The position numbers and the translations under genes were made by a program. This document shows positions 55,201-64,000 of a DNA stretch of 64,000 nt, in pieces. Under the pieces are notes generated by a model. The model saw only the letters and a list, made by a program, of their open reading frames with translations, was not told the DNA's origin and made no database searches. Source of the DNA: Hepsetus odoe (Eukaryota > Chordata > Actinopteri > Characiformes > Hepsetidae). The DNA lies in the NCBI GenBank assembly GCA_017165825.1, contig CM029384.1, positions 15,780,747-15,844,746 on the forward strand, written 5' to 3'. The stretch's first letter is position 1. Each line of letters begins with the position of its first letter.

Positions 55201-55659
55201 TGGGCTTCAGGCTTTTTAAGCCGTTTATGCATCAGAAGGATCAGAAGCATCTTTTTTCCTTTTGGGAACATCTGAAGGTGAAAGGAATGGGGCTTCTCTC
55301 TGACCTTTGTACATCAGAATGTTACCAGTGGCTGTGTGCCTTGAGCCTCTCGTCAGTAGCTCATTTCCAAGGCTCCCCACTGACTCAAGTAAATAATTAC
55401 AGATGGACCCACGACCTGAGGCGAAGGGGAGTGTGTAGGCTGGCCCACAGAAATATGATTTAGAAGCAGATGTGGTTTTAAAGTTTCCTTAGTACAGTGC
55501 GTTAACCCTGCATGTCCTGCTGTCTTCCACAGGTACTACTTCAAGAAGGCCAGCGACGAGTTTGAGTGCGGGGCCGTGTTTGAGGAGGTGTGGGACGATG
55601 GCACCGTGCTTCCCATGTACGAGGGCAAGATCCTGGGAAAAGTGGAGCGAATGGACTAA
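42632..55659 (+). CDS. AXIN2: AXIN2 (axin-2/conductin), complete coding gene
   Basis: AXIN2 is the inducible scaffold of the cytoplasmic beta-catenin destruction complex. It brings together APC, GSK3, CK1 and beta-catenin and limits Wnt signalling by negative feedback. Ten coding exons join to 2478 bp, 825 residues plus stop (human 843): 42632-43446, 45615-45755, 48424-48526, 49802-49942, 50162-50667, 51042-51209, 51294-51506, 51647-51742, 52449-52616, 55533-55659. Domains in order: tankyrase-binding RPPVPGEE (residues 19-26), APC-binding RGS domain (about 81-203), GSK3-binding helix (about 359-400), beta-catenin-binding helix (about 437-455), His-rich linker (507-518), DIX polymerisation domain (about 746-825). 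All joins keep frame with no stop. The start ATG has context GAGCC-ATG-A. All key blocks follow the human protein, so the product should be functional. Confidence 0.97.
43447..45614 (+). other. AXIN2: AXIN2 intron 2
   Basis: 2.2 kb of sequence, strongly C/T-rich at 44200-45100, with a poly-G run at 44650-44661. A unique block around 44690-44800 contains CCAAAGGTCAGGTTTGAGC, resembling a nuclear-receptor half site. No exon is visible. Confidence 0.7.
45615..45755 (+). CDS. AXIN2: AXIN2 coding exon 3
   Basis: A 141-bp exon, phase 2-2, acceptor TTCTATCCAG, donor GTGT|GTAAGT. It completes Arg272 and encodes SYRRGDQANPYLVASGCSFA, then TTSANDSEISSDAMTDDSMS and VTDSS. The acidic Ser/Thr-rich block matches human AXIN2 almost residue for residue and is typical of the phosphorylated linker after the RGS domain. 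Confidence 0.96.
45756..48423 (+). other. AXIN2: AXIN2 intron 3, with candidate regulatory blocks
   Basis: 2.7 kb. It contains unique high-complexity blocks at about 46080-46480, 46860-47120 and 47770-48020. The last includes CCTTTTGATGTTG, a TCF-like core with an extra T. A poly-A run of about 20 lies near 48037, and a GGGA-repeat tract near 47730-47752. No exon. Confidence 0.6.
48424..48526 (+). CDS. AXIN2: AXIN2 coding exon 4
   Basis: A 103-bp exon starting in phase 2 (Val319 split across the junction) and ending in phase 0 at TTCCCT|GTAAGT. It encodes DGIPPYKLGSKKQLQREMHR then NMRMNGQVSLPPFP. The GSKKQLQREMHR block is conserved with human AXIN2. Confidence 0.96.
49211..49241. repeat. (CA)n microsatellite
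   Basis: About 15 uninterrupted CA units in AXIN2 intron 4. Confidence 0.95.
49546..49552 (+). promoter_or_regulatory. AXIN2: Candidate TCF/LEF site in intron 4 (CTTTGAA)
   Basis: TCCTTTGAAGC fits the CTTTG(A/T)(A/T) core and is embedded in a GC-rich block that differs from the flanking intron. Function is inferred only. Confidence 0.3.
49802..49942 (+). CDS. AXIN2: AXIN2 coding exon 5: GSK3-binding helix
   Basis: A 141-bp exon, phase 0-0, acceptor TTGCCTCACAG, donor GGAG|GTTAGA. It encodes TEMTPVDPAAFAAQLIARLE and then RLKREQETMTSLEERLQQIQ. This corresponds to the axin GSK3-interaction helix (FAxxLIxRLE), which docks in a hydrophobic groove of GSK3-beta; the Leu/Ile spacing is intact. Confidence 0.96.
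49943..50161 (+). other. AXIN2: AXIN2 intron 5
   Basis: A 219-bp intron ending TGGATAAATAG, with a poly-T run near 50041-50056. The pyrimidine tract directly before the acceptor is weak. Nothing else is seen. Confidence 0.85.
50162..50667 (+). CDS. AXIN2: AXIN2 coding exon 6: beta-catenin-binding and His-rich linker
   Basis: A 506-bp exon, phase 0 to 2, donor CTAGG|GTGAGC. It encodes residues 401-568. EEDPQAILDEHLSRVLKTPG (about 435-454) is the beta-catenin-binding helix, with CQSPGVPRHSPRSRSP after it. TKHIHHHYIHHHSTPKSKEQ is the conserved His-rich segment. The Gly/Pro-rich stretch between them is shorter than and unlike the human one, which is usual for this disordered part. Confidence 0.96.
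50668..51041 (+). other. AXIN2: AXIN2 intron 6
   Basis: A 374-bp AT-rich intron ending CTTTCTCCCAG. Nothing further seen. Confidence 0.85.
51042..51209 (+). CDS. AXIN2: AXIN2 coding exon 7
   Basis: A 168-bp exon, phase 2-2, encodes residues 569-624, including the conserved SQNVWQWILESDRQAKHR. I placed the donor at CACAG|GTCTGC rather than the stronger-looking GTAAGTCC at 51244. Only the former joins exon 8 in frame to give RPHSTQSTRK, matching human PHSAQSTKK. An exon at this place is skipped in a known shorter human isoform, as far as I recall; here its length is also a multiple of three. Confidence 0.88.
51210..51293 (+). other. AXIN2: AXIN2 intron 7: 84-bp mini-intron
   Basis: It begins GTCTGC, ends TATCTCTGCAG, and is 84 bp, within the usual short-intron range of teleosts. 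It is a multiple of three and has no stop in the AXIN2 frame, so retention would add 28 residues without disrupting the protein. A second donor (51244) and a second acceptor (exon start 51301) lie at its edges. Confidence 0.8.
51294..51506 (+). CDS. AXIN2: AXIN2 coding exon 8
   Basis: A 213-bp exon, phase 2-2, donor CAGAG|GTGAGA. It encodes residues 625-695, ending in the highly conserved DPAMPPLPPPNTLAQLEEAC followed by RRLEEVSKHPKQ. The Pro-rich and helical segment matches human DPAMPPLTPPNTLAQLEEAC at all but one of those positions. Confidence 0.95.
51507..51646 (+). other. AXIN2: AXIN2 intron 8
   Basis: A 140-bp intron, GTGAGAAT to TGACATCAG. A second AG (ending at 51660) lies just inside exon 9, but using it would bring a stop before the donor. 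Confidence 0.85.
51647..51742 (+). CDS. AXIN2: AXIN2 coding exon 9
   Basis: A 96-bp exon, phase 2-2, donor GAGGA|GTAAGT. It encodes residues 696-727, with LQRDKCHPVPAQNGA aligning to the human QQRDRNHSATVQTGA region. This is a weakly conserved linker before the DIX domain. The alternative acceptor 14 bp downstream gives an early stop, which supports the chosen boundary. Confidence 0.9.
51743..52448 (+). other. AXIN2: AXIN2 intron 9
   Basis: A 706-bp intron, GTAAGTGT to CTTCCCCGCAG. It has poly-T runs and no recognisable element. Confidence 0.8.
52449..52616 (+). CDS. AXIN2: AXIN2 coding exon 10: DIX domain, first part
   Basis: A 168-bp exon, phase 2-2, donor CTACAG|GTGCAC. After a short linker it encodes TVVTYFFCGEEIPYRRMMK, then SLTLGHFKEQLRKKGNY. 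This is the start of the DIX domain, through which axin self-assembles head to tail and binds Dishevelled. It is nearly identical to human. Confidence 0.97.
52617..55532 (+). other. AXIN2: AXIN2 intron 10, 2.9 kb, with transposon relic and unique blocks
   Basis: It contains a Tc1-like relic at about 53660-53893 and short simple repeats. Unique blocks at about 54690-55070 and 55130-55480 could be regulatory. No coding exon is supported, although a 128-codon frame runs over the relic. Confidence 0.7.
53660..53893 (+). mobile_element. Tc1-like relic, family 1, 3' end
   Basis: The sequence CCAGATACCACAGCACGCTT, then AGAGGTCTTGTGGAGTCCAT, then GTCATTTTAATGTTACGGCC and GATCGGCGTA, is the standard tail of the family seen at 4440 and 10335. 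A frame gives CQIPQHAFRGLVESMP, the conserved C-terminal part of that transposase. Only the 3' end is left. Confidence 0.75.
55533..55659 (+). CDS. AXIN2: AXIN2 last coding exon 11: DIX domain end and stop
   Basis: A 127-bp coding part after acceptor GTCTTCCACAG, starting in phase 2. It encodes YYFKKASDEFECGAVFEEVW, then ending GKILGKVERMD and TAA (55657-55659). It closes the DIX domain and matches the human C-terminus (GRILGKVERID) closely. Confidence 0.97.
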
Positions 55660-56069
55660 AAATTGCACCGTCTGCCAACCCCAGTCCATGCGGGAACGGC
55701 CCTCTGTGTGCCACACGGCTAAGTGAAGAAACTGACTTCCCCGACCTGTCCACGTGTTCAACGTTCAAGAAATAGCTAATATATCCACTAGACCATTGTT
55801 TCATTTTGGCTCACCAAGCTATTGAAGGAATACTAGCCAATGAAGTATGCCTATTGGTGGTGGACTCCAGCAATGCAACCTGGGAGATCTGGCACCATTC
55901 CTAGCAATTGGAACAATCAAGAGACGCTTCAAGTATGACCACTGTCTGAAGATGCGGGTGACTGACTTTTTTTTTTCCTTCCCCCCTCTCAAGGGACTAC
56001 AACGCACCAACGCTGGTGCAACCCACACCGTGGACTGCTGATCGTTTATTTGTGCTTATTGTAGCTGTT

Positions 56070-56126
56070 TGTGTGTGTGTGTGTGAGTGAGAGTGTCAGT
56101 GAGTGAGTGTGTGTGTGTGTGTGTGT
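56070..56126. repeat. Interrupted (GT)n microsatellite in the 3' UTR
   Basis: Two short GT runs separated by GAGTGAGAGTGTCAGTGAGT. Confidence 0.9.
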
Positions 56127-56194
56127 ATGCAGAGGTGCTTAAATGTGCACGTTATGATATGCTTTTGTCACAAGTAAAAGGACTATTAATATTT

Positions 56195-56200
56195 ATTAAA
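56195..56200 (+). promoter_or_regulatory. AXIN2: Proximal poly(A) signal candidate (ATTAAA)
   Basis: ATTAAA in TATTTATTAAAATGTC, 0.5 kb after the stop; it could give a shorter 3' UTR. Confidence 0.35.
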
Positions 56201-57036
56201 ATGTCATTTCCCTCCTTCCCCATGTCCAACTGATGGACAAGCTGCTTAGTTGAATTGGGAGATCTTTCCAATCACACATGGACACAAGTCTATCTAGGAG
56301 TCCCCCCTTCTTAACTATATGGACTATGTCAGGGGTCTCTGTGCTAGCCACTGAGGACACGATATCTTTGCTGGACATGATCACTTCTCTCAAAGCTCTA
56401 CGCTTGGTAGATGATCACCCTGTTCATCATGGGCCCGTCTAATGTTTTACATCATAGTGCCTTTGAAGTTTAGGTTCCAGACATTGAGATGTCTTGTCCT
56501 GGTCCAGGAAGCAAAATCCAAAAAGAAAGAAACGCAGATTTTGATTAAAGGATGACAAGGCCTGTCTCTTAATCTCGCAGAACAGGAACCTGCTGAAGTA
56601 TTAGAAGTCGGGTCTTTTAAAGCAGGACGTTGTACATGTCCAGTAGTGAAGTCCTGTCCACAGTGGCAAGAGTGCATTCGGCCATAAAGAAGCACAGAGC
56701 TCCTGGACAGGGTGTAGTTATGCATTGGCGTCAGCAGAGGAGTGTACACTAATGCTAGTGTTTAAGACTGCAGTACCTGTGCCTACATGGATACTATGCC
56801 GTGTGCTGCCCTGCTTCAGGGTGTAATATTCCCTTGCTTTTCTAAAGGGGTTTATGTTTCAAAGATTTTTTTATGCTTTGGATATCTTGTAATCATGATA
56901 TTCTGGGTTTTTTTCCAAGGCTTTTTTTTTTTTTTTTTTCTGTTCTACTTAAATGTAAATTATGCATTATATAGAGCATCATTTTAAAGATGACTTGGTA
57001 CTTTAATTATTGTAATTATGAAGAGATGTAGCCTTT

Positions 57037-57042
57037 ATTAAA
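57037..57042 (+). promoter_or_regulatory. AXIN2: Distal poly(A) signal candidate (ATTAAA)
   Basis: ATTAAA in CCTTTATTAAAATGTTTATA, followed by T-rich sequence. The composition changes to ordinary intergenic DNA after it. Confidence 0.55.
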
Positions 57043-58852
57043 ATGTTTATATTTTTCAAATGAACTCTCCTTGGATTTGCTTGCTTACTTTGCATGAGTG
57101 TGTGTTTAACTGGCTGGCCAGAAGAAGGAATTTGGGTCTCTGAGGCTGGGCTTAAGTATAAGCTTTCCCTTCTGTGACTACTATCACCACCAATTTCACC
57201 TCCCTGCTTAGTTCCAAGTAGTGATATATTGTATAAAGAACTGAATGTCTCACATTCCGAGTCTTTGAGAGTCTGTGTGTGGCACATCTCTCGACCTACT
57301 CTCTCCAGTCAGGAAGTGGGTTGCAAACATGATGAATGACAGCGCGGGGAGGCCCTTGTAAAGTGGCTCCCTAACTGGCCATTAATCCTGTTCATTAAAG
57401 CATAGGCAGGGTTTGTGCTTCAGCGGAGGTGTTGTTCACGGCTCATTCGCTCCACTCCCTCACCTACCTGTGGCTTCCGAGCCTTCTAAGCTGTTCCCAG
57501 ACCTACTCTTTCACCTCAGTACTTAATTAAAAACCCGACCCCCCTTCCTAAATCACCGACTATGAGAAGCATGTTCCTAAAGCTAGAAAGTCTCATGCTT
57601 CCTTGAGCCAAGCCTCAAACTTCAGATGGTCCCCAGTAAGCAGGAACTTTCAATTCCCAGCTATCAGGTTGTTTTTGTTGCCTATTTGGCAAGGAGCTCT
57701 CTGCGTTCGCATAGTATCGTGTGGGAATGGCTTTAGTCGGCTGGCTTAGATCACTGTTTCGAGTGCTCACTTGAGAGCCGAAGGGGGGAGCTTTGATGGA
57801 GCTTTTCTCCAGCGCCCTCTCCATGCTTGGGCCAGGTCTTCACTGCTGCTTTGGGAGGCAGGAGGCAGGTTTGCCAGCACCCCGGGTGTGGGCCAGGCCT
57901 CTTCCTGGGGCTAATTGGGAGGATTAGATTCAAACCCCCCCCTCCCCTTTTGGAAATGCCCGCAGACAATGCGTCTGTCTTAATGAAGCGCTTCAGAGCC
58001 TGGTGAGAAATCTCAGGCATATTTGTTCCCATTATCGGCCTTTTAATTTGCTCCCTTGCAGAAAATTAATAAATGCAGCGGTAATTTGGCCACCAGAGCC
58101 CTGATTTGCCAGCGTATGAGTGTGTGGGAAGTAGGAGAAAGAGAGATAGAGTGGTAAGCACTCTCACTTTGTCTTGTTGTATAAAGCTATTAATGGCATG
58201 CCAAGCTCAGACCTGGCGCAGGGTGGTCAGAGTTCATCAACACTCCACGTCTCACGGCCGGCCCTCACTCCAGCCCCTTTTGTTTAAAATAGCTTTTGGT
58301 AATTTGATGGCAAGAACATAATGGGGGGGGTCTACTGTAGTTCCTTTTCCCTCCTTCCATCCAAAGCTGATTGTAGAATGATGGGTCCCAAATTCTCCAG
58401 CACCATTAAGGTGGTAGCAGGTATGAAAGAACCCATTCTGTCCCAGTGGTCTCGGAAAAAACCCCGTGATCTACTGAGTCACAACCTTGTCCATCAATAC
58501 TGTCAGACTCTAGACTTCAGAGTCCACGGTGCTCTTCGGTTTGGCAGTTCCCCTGCTCGGCTATTCCCCTGCTAGCTGCACTATTAAACTAATTACTAAG
58601 CCCTTAATGAGTTGAATCAGGTATGTCTGAGCAGGAGAAAAACTTCAAACCACTGTGGGCCCCCAGCACTAAAGCTCTGGACTCTGCAAGGATGGAACAG
58701 GAAACAGTTTGGTAACTGTGTCTGGCATGGATGAGCTCAGCTGCATTCTAAAAAGCTTTAACTGTTTCATTTTCCCGCTTTGTGTGGGATGGTAATTGGC
58801 ATTAAGAAAAGCTTTGGCTGGCTTAAACGGCGTGTTTGTGTGTGTGTGTGTT

Positions 58853-58854
<2 letters not shown>

Positions 58855-58888
<34 letters not shown>
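58855..58888. repeat. (GA)n microsatellite
   Basis: About 16 GA units following a GT-rich run. Confidence 0.93.
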
Positions 58889-59116
58889 CTAAAGCTGGTT
58901 CCAGTCTCCAAAGCCCCCCAACACGGCAGGTCTGGGGTCTATTGTGCCACTAGCTTTTGTTGCTCTAAGGAGAGTTTGGGTCCAAACCAGTTCCTCCACA
59001 CAACGGATCCCTGTTGATAGATTCGTGTGCCAGGTAAAAAAAAAGAAGAAGAAGAAGAAAAGAAAAAGAAAATTGAGCTAGGTCTAAAAAGCAGGACAAA
59101 CAGAAATGACAAGGAT

Positions 59117-59132
59117 GGGGGGGGGGGGGGGG
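59117..59132. repeat. Poly-G run (about 16 G)
   Basis: One of three long G runs (also near 44650 and 63810). Such runs are prone to assembly length error. Confidence 0.9.
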
Positions 59133-60467
59133 AGCAGGGGATAAAAAGAGAAGGAATGTTAAAAAAAGAGGGAGGGAAGGAGCGGGACACAGACTGAGGA
59201 CTATTGCCAGGAGACACATCAAAGCATTCCCTTGATGTTTATTTTGAATGAGCACTAATGGTTTCTGAAGGCAAAGAATTGCAAGAGGAGGCGGATGAAC
59301 GAGAGGGATGGAGAGAAAGGGAGACGGCAGGAATCGAGCAAGGGCACAAGCGTTCTAAAAAAGGGAAGAGAAGGAAAAGATTGGGGTGTGGCCATGGTGG
59401 CGGAGATGCTAAGGCTAGGTTATGATTACGGCTAAAGAAGCGCTTGCTCTTTGAGAGTGCTGCCTCAGGGCTGGGTTGGGTTAGGCCGTGTCCCAGCCTG
59501 GCCGCGTGTCTTTGTCTGCCATCCACTGTGGAACGGGACTTTTTGTGGACTGCTGGTGTTGCTCATATCCCATTTACCTTATTTTGAAACAAGAACATGC
59601 AGCAGGAGCCGACTTCGATCAACAAAGCCATGCATGCATGTGTGTTAAAGTGTGGCTATTGTTACCGTGTCCTCTCAGTGAACAGGGTACACAGCAGGGG
59701 AGTGTGTCTCGTCTTCGCTTGCCACCACGCCACTGAGTCCAGGCCCTTCATTAAGTCGGTTGCTGCGCTGCGTTTGAAACGGGCAGGATAAGGTTGCGTG
59801 TGAACGCCTCAGACGAGCCTTTCATGTCGGATTACCTCTGAAACCCCTCCAAAATCCACCACTGTCCCTTTCCTCTCATCCTCTTCATGCTGCCTCAACA
59901 CGGAGTTCTGCTTTTCCGCATGTGCCAGGCGATATATTTGGACGGCTATACTGATTCTCGATCTCATGTCTGCACCGTTTCATGATCTTGTAGATTGTCC
60001 CTGTATTTCACCACAGGTTTCATGTATCGTTCTTCCCTTTTTCTACTGTGATGTAATTGTGCAATGCAGAAAAGTACAATGGGAACAAACTGGAAACCGG
60101 CAGAAGTGTGTAAGTATTGCTACGCCTCCAAAATCGTTGCACCAGCCGAGACCTTTTATTCCGCTTTTTATATCGAAAGGTCACGGCAGTATTGTTAAAA
60201 TACCACTTTTGCAGCACTTTCATCAGGAAAGGTCACTGCATATACTCTTTTCCAGGTTTGGAAGGTGAGAGACTGTCCACTCAAGTGCTCCCGTGAACGA
60301 CCTTCTTTTTTTCTGGGGGTCATTCGAGTAAAGGGGCCCTTGCTGGGGGTTCACTGCCTTCCTTACAATGTACTCAGTTTGTGATGAGAAAGCTTCTTTG
60401 GTCGGCAAAAGTCATGAAAACCCGTTGTATAGTTTTGAGACTTTCCTATTTTAGGACAAATCTATAT

Positions 60468-60760
60468 TTGGGAGCGGTGGGTAGGGTCGTCACCTCACAG
60501 CGAGAAGGTCCGGGGTTCGATTCCTAGACGGGACGGTCCGGGTCCTTGCTGTGTGGAGTTTGCACGTTCTCTCCGTGTCTGTGTGGGTTTCCGTCCCACC
60601 ATCCAAAGATAAGCACGGTAGGTGATCTGGATTTGCTACGTTGCCCATAGGTGTGAGTGAATCTGTGTGTCTGCCCTGCGATGGACTGGTGACCTGTCCA
60701 GGGTGTTTCCCACCTTTCACCTCACAGCAAGAAGGTCCTGGGCTGTGAGTCTTGTGTTGC
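60468..60760 (+). repeat. tRNA-derived SINE-like repeat, family A
   Basis: The head GGGAGCGGTGGGTAGGGTCG is followed by GGTTCGATTCC (60514-60524), a perfect RNA polymerase III B box. The body contains TGTGTGGAGTTTGCACGTTC and TGCCCTGCGATGGACTGGTG, the common fish repeat wording. It is the best preserved family A copy; relatives lie at 3868 (inverted) and 40031. Confidence 0.85.
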
Positions 60761-63189
60761 ATATCTTTAATATAATACAGATGCAACCATACTGCAACTA
60801 GATATTTCCTGGCCAGTTAAGTGATGCACTCATTACAAATGGAATTCAAGTTACCAGTTGTATTGTGTAACAGCACTTTGGGAATTGTTTTCCTCGCTTA
60901 GAGAAAGGCAGTGTGGAGTTAAGTGGTTGTATTTTACATGTAATTAAAGATGAGCAGAGCGTGGTGTGCTTTGACCCTGTGGAGGTTAATAAAGAGCCGA
61001 AGTCTTGGAGCTTCCCAGCTGTAAACAGCAGATTAAAGGCGTGTGATCCAGCGTCTTTTAAACACAGCCTCATAATCCATAACAAGCAAACTCATAACTC
61101 CAATTAAATTCCAAATCGTTTGTTGAGATTTGCTTCATACCACATAAATCAGAAAGAATAAATCTTCTGCCTTGCCCGGCAGAAAATTATCTGTAGTCTG
61201 CAAACATGGAACGACAGCAGCCCCATAGATGTGTCTGCTCAAATGCCTGAATCCTGCCTGGTAATTGGAGGAAGTGCAACACAATCTTTGTCTGCCAGTT
61301 GCGGCACTTGTTTACCTTAACTCTAAGCACCTGTTTGTGATACTTGTCACATGGTTGATCAAAGGCATAGCTAAACAACAGGATAAACAGGAAGTAAATC
61401 CATGGTGATGGAACAGGGGGTTGATGGAATATGACGCCAGTCAGGCTTTGAAGAGCTCCATGCGCTTTCTCTCCCTCCCTGTCCCTTCTCCTTCCTCTCG
61501 TTCTGACTTCTCAAGCCTTCAGTGAGGGCCCCATTCCTTCCTCCTTTAACCCCACAATTTGAGTCGGAACATGCAGGGTTGTGCATAGCTGTCCACCGCA
61601 CCCTGGATTCCCCAGACTGCAGCGAGGAGTGTGGTCACTGAGGCCTGGTCTGGGCTGTGGCCAGACGCCACTACCACGGTGAGCGTAAGCAAATCTTTCA
61701 TGAGACCCCTGCCCTCTTATCCCTCTTATTTTTGACTAACGCTCGGGCGTAATGTTTGGGCCGTGTTAGGCGGACACTAGTTATTTCTCTAGATTGAGCC
61801 AAAACTGTGCCATCCCGGTCTGTTGTGCTGGGCGAAGTGGCTGAATGTTAATCTCTCTGCTGTGTTTGGCAAACCACCGCATTCTTCAGGGACCACACTC
61901 TAAGGGGGAAATGAGGTAACTCTGAGGTCTATGGAGAGGTCACAGAAGCCTGTTGTATGAGCTGTAAGACATTGTCCAACAGTAGATGTCTTTTTTGAAT
62001 TTTCTTTAAAAGCTTCAATTAAAGGACAATCGGGCTTAGCTGGCTCTTAGCTGCAAACCAGAGAAACCACTGGTTGATATCCTGAGGCCAAAAAACAATA
62101 CAGAAAACAATACAGAAAGAAAAAACTGTTGCCTTGCCGTCCACTGTTGCCTTGTAGTCAACGACCTACCAGGACATGGAGGAGTGGGTTCTGAAACTCT
62201 GTCTCTCTGGGGATCTTTTATTGCATGTGGTGGGGTTTGCTGCAGAATGCAAGCACATTTGAAACCAGGCCCAAGCTCATTGTCCTTTGTGGAGATGTTT
62301 GTCTTAGGTCTTCGTGCAGCTAAACAGATGCCTGGTCTCACAACAGGATCCTCATTGTTTTGGAGGCCAGTTGGAGTAATGACCTGGAGTCGCATTGTCC
62401 CCTACCCTGTGGCCATTCACTGTCTTTGTTTTCTACTTCGACTAAATGTGTGGTGTTGTTGACTATCTCCATTTAGGGATTTGTTCAAGATAGTGAACCT
62501 TTCTCATGTCTCTTGTCTTTCCCTCTCCTTCTTTATCTTCTGCATTCATGTCTATTTTTTTAAGTGCTTCTTATTCTGTGTACGGCTATGTGTGCAGGGT
62601 TGAGGGGTCGGGGGCTGAACGCGGGGAGAGCGTTCAGTCCATGGGCAATTTTTATGGCTAACCACATGTGTTTCTGGATCTCTGGGCCTCCACGTTTCCC
62701 ATGGAAAGCCGGTTGGGGGTAGTGGGGGGCGAGGAGGGGTGGAGGGGCTCTGGAAGGGGAAGGAGGGGAGCGAGAGACAAACATATGGTTCTTGTTTGGA
62801 GGGTTAAAATGGAGCGGCTACGTTTTTGTTCCTTTCGACGTGCAACGGAAATCTAAACATCCTCCTTGTGATTAAACAGTATGGTTGTAAGGACGCCCGT
62901 GCAGGAGAAACAACAAAGTACGCATTCGCATGATGGGCGCATCAACAGAGTACATCAACAGTGGAATAGAACAGCAAGTGACTGCAGAGAGAGAGGGAAT
63001 GAAATGTTATCATGGCATGTGGAAGCAATCAGGATATGAGAGCTTTCTAAACCTCTCCCTGGTCACCTATGGCACTGGCCGTAACTGATATGATACCAGA
63101 TGGAATGCATACGCAACAGCGAGCGCACAAACACTTCTAAACCGGCCACGTGCCTGTGGATTACTGAAATTTAACTACACGTATAAATC

Positions 63190-63440
63190 TGTGGTCTCCA
63201 GCCCTGTTCCTGGTACTCCTGCCATGTGCATTTTAATGTTTTCCCTTCACTAACACACACACTTCCTCTCAGGAAGGACTGATTAATTGGGTCAGGTGTG
63301 TAAGAGCAGGGATCACACCAAAATGTGCAGAATACTCCCGGACCAGGGATAACAGCAACTGAATGAAACTTTACTACAAATAGGAATGCTTGTTTTCCTG
63401 TGCTTGGGTGATTATATAGGAGCTGCCCCCTTTCCCTCAA
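63190..63440. repeat. Probable interspersed repeat
   Basis: The sequence GTCTCCAGCCCTGTTCCTGG at one end and CTCCCGGACCAGGGATAACA at the other form an imperfect inverted relation (CCTGTTCCTGG versus CCGGACCAGGG). Both resemble the ends of a repeat frequent in fish genomes. Family not assigned. Confidence 0.5.
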
Positions 63441-64000
63441 GCATTCCCTGGGAATGAAGTCATGCACCTCATCTGGGCTGCTGCAGAGAGGAGAAAGCAG
63501 AAGGCTCTGAGCAGCACCCTTGTCCTAGCAACCAGAGCTGCTGCTGAGACAAGTGGGCATGTATACAGATCTAACAACTGCGCTCAGCTCACACAAGGCA
63601 TTGCACCACACTTTTAAAGACAGAACACCTTGGTTCATATAAAGAAGTGTGTGAGCGCCCTGCAAAGCACATGAGCTTGAAGGTAGTACCAACAGATTGT
63701 GTGATGATTGAAAGGGGCTCAGAGATAAAGATGGAATAAAAAGGAACGAGGAGAGAGAGCATCAGTGTGAAAGTCAGGGTTCTGGGTGGTAGAGGATGGT
63801 TGTAAGGTTGGGGGGGGGGGGGTCCACCCCTCAAAAGAAAGACAAATGTGGAAAATGAGCCGCACTGCTCAGCTTTCGCAAGGGTGTAGGCTGGTGTAAA
63901 CAAACCAAGAGCTTATGCCAGCGTTTGATCTCATGAACTGTGAAATCTTCCCAGCAAAAACAGGAAAATTAGCCCTCGCCGTTCGCAGGCAGGAGGGGCT

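Larger units (their letters stand above)
55660..57060 (+). other. AXIN2: AXIN2 3' UTR
   Basis: About 1.4 kb, similar to the human 3' UTR length. Two ATTAAA signals are seen, at 56195-56200 and 57037-57042. The AT-rich end around 56950-57060 (GATGTAGCCTTTATTAAAAT) resembles the end of other vertebrate AXIN2 transcripts as I recall them, so the distal site is preferred. Internal GT microsatellites lie at 56070-56126. Confidence 0.7.
57061..64000. other. Region downstream of AXIN2, no gene supported
   Basis: No coding exon was recognised on either strand. In mammals the next gene is RGS9, but no RGS9-like exon is visible here. Repeats are sparse: a SINE-like copy at 60468-60760, another common repeat near 63190-63440, a GA microsatellite and poly-G runs. 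Much of the remainder (for example 57700-58120, 58740-58815, 60850-61110, 61140-61400) is unique, high-complexity sequence with TAATTA-type and E-box motifs that could be regulatory. Confidence 0.6.

Overview
This is a vertebrate, almost certainly teleost, genomic window: small GT-AG exons separated by large introns, fish-type interspersed repeats, abundant (CA)n/(GA)n microsatellites and no operon structure. The repeat set (two tRNA-derived SINE-like families, a composite repeat whose text begins with a recurring 'TTTATATAGCGCTTTT' stretch, and several decayed Tc1-like DNA transposons) suggests an otophysan fish such as a characin, catfish or relative. That lineage call is inference from memory and was not tested.

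Layout. 1-31756 holds the 3' half of CEP112 (centrosomal protein 112, + strand, 5' part outside the window): four coding exons (4205-4354, 21501-21590, 28352-28453, 30306-30370) and a last exon starting at 31753 that supplies only the stop codon and 3' UTR. The introns, up to 17 kb, carry Tc1-like relics, SINEs, microsatellites and several unique high-complexity blocks that may be conserved non-coding elements. 32100-40740 is intergenic or a long CEP112 3' UTR. 40740-57060 is AXIN2 (+ strand): a CpG-rich promoter and non-coding exon 1, a 1.3 kb first intron, ten coding exons (826 codons including stop) and a 1.4 kb 3' UTR. 57060-64000 has no gene I can support; it holds SINE and simple repeats and candidate regulatory sequence.

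The CEP112-AXIN2 order on one strand is the arrangement I know from mammals (human 17q24), which supports both calls. AXIN2 is the feedback scaffold of the beta-catenin destruction complex and a direct Wnt target; TCF/LEF-type sites lie around exon 1 and in introns 1 and 4. CEP112 is a coiled-coil centrosomal protein; no functional link between the two is implied beyond shared neighbourhood and possible enhancers inside CEP112 introns.

No prokaryotic-style novel system was found. The most distinctive observations are: a CEP112 stop codon assembled across the last splice junction, with the unspliced donor also reading a stop after the same last residue; a GC-AG intron in CEP112; spliced-only overlapping upstream ORFs in the AXIN2 leader; an 84-bp stop-free AXIN2 intron, a multiple of three, with competing splice sites; a SINE nested in another repeat with visible target-site duplication; and an exact 50-bp tandem duplication. 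Splice sites were placed by eye from consensus, reading frame and remembered human protein sequence.
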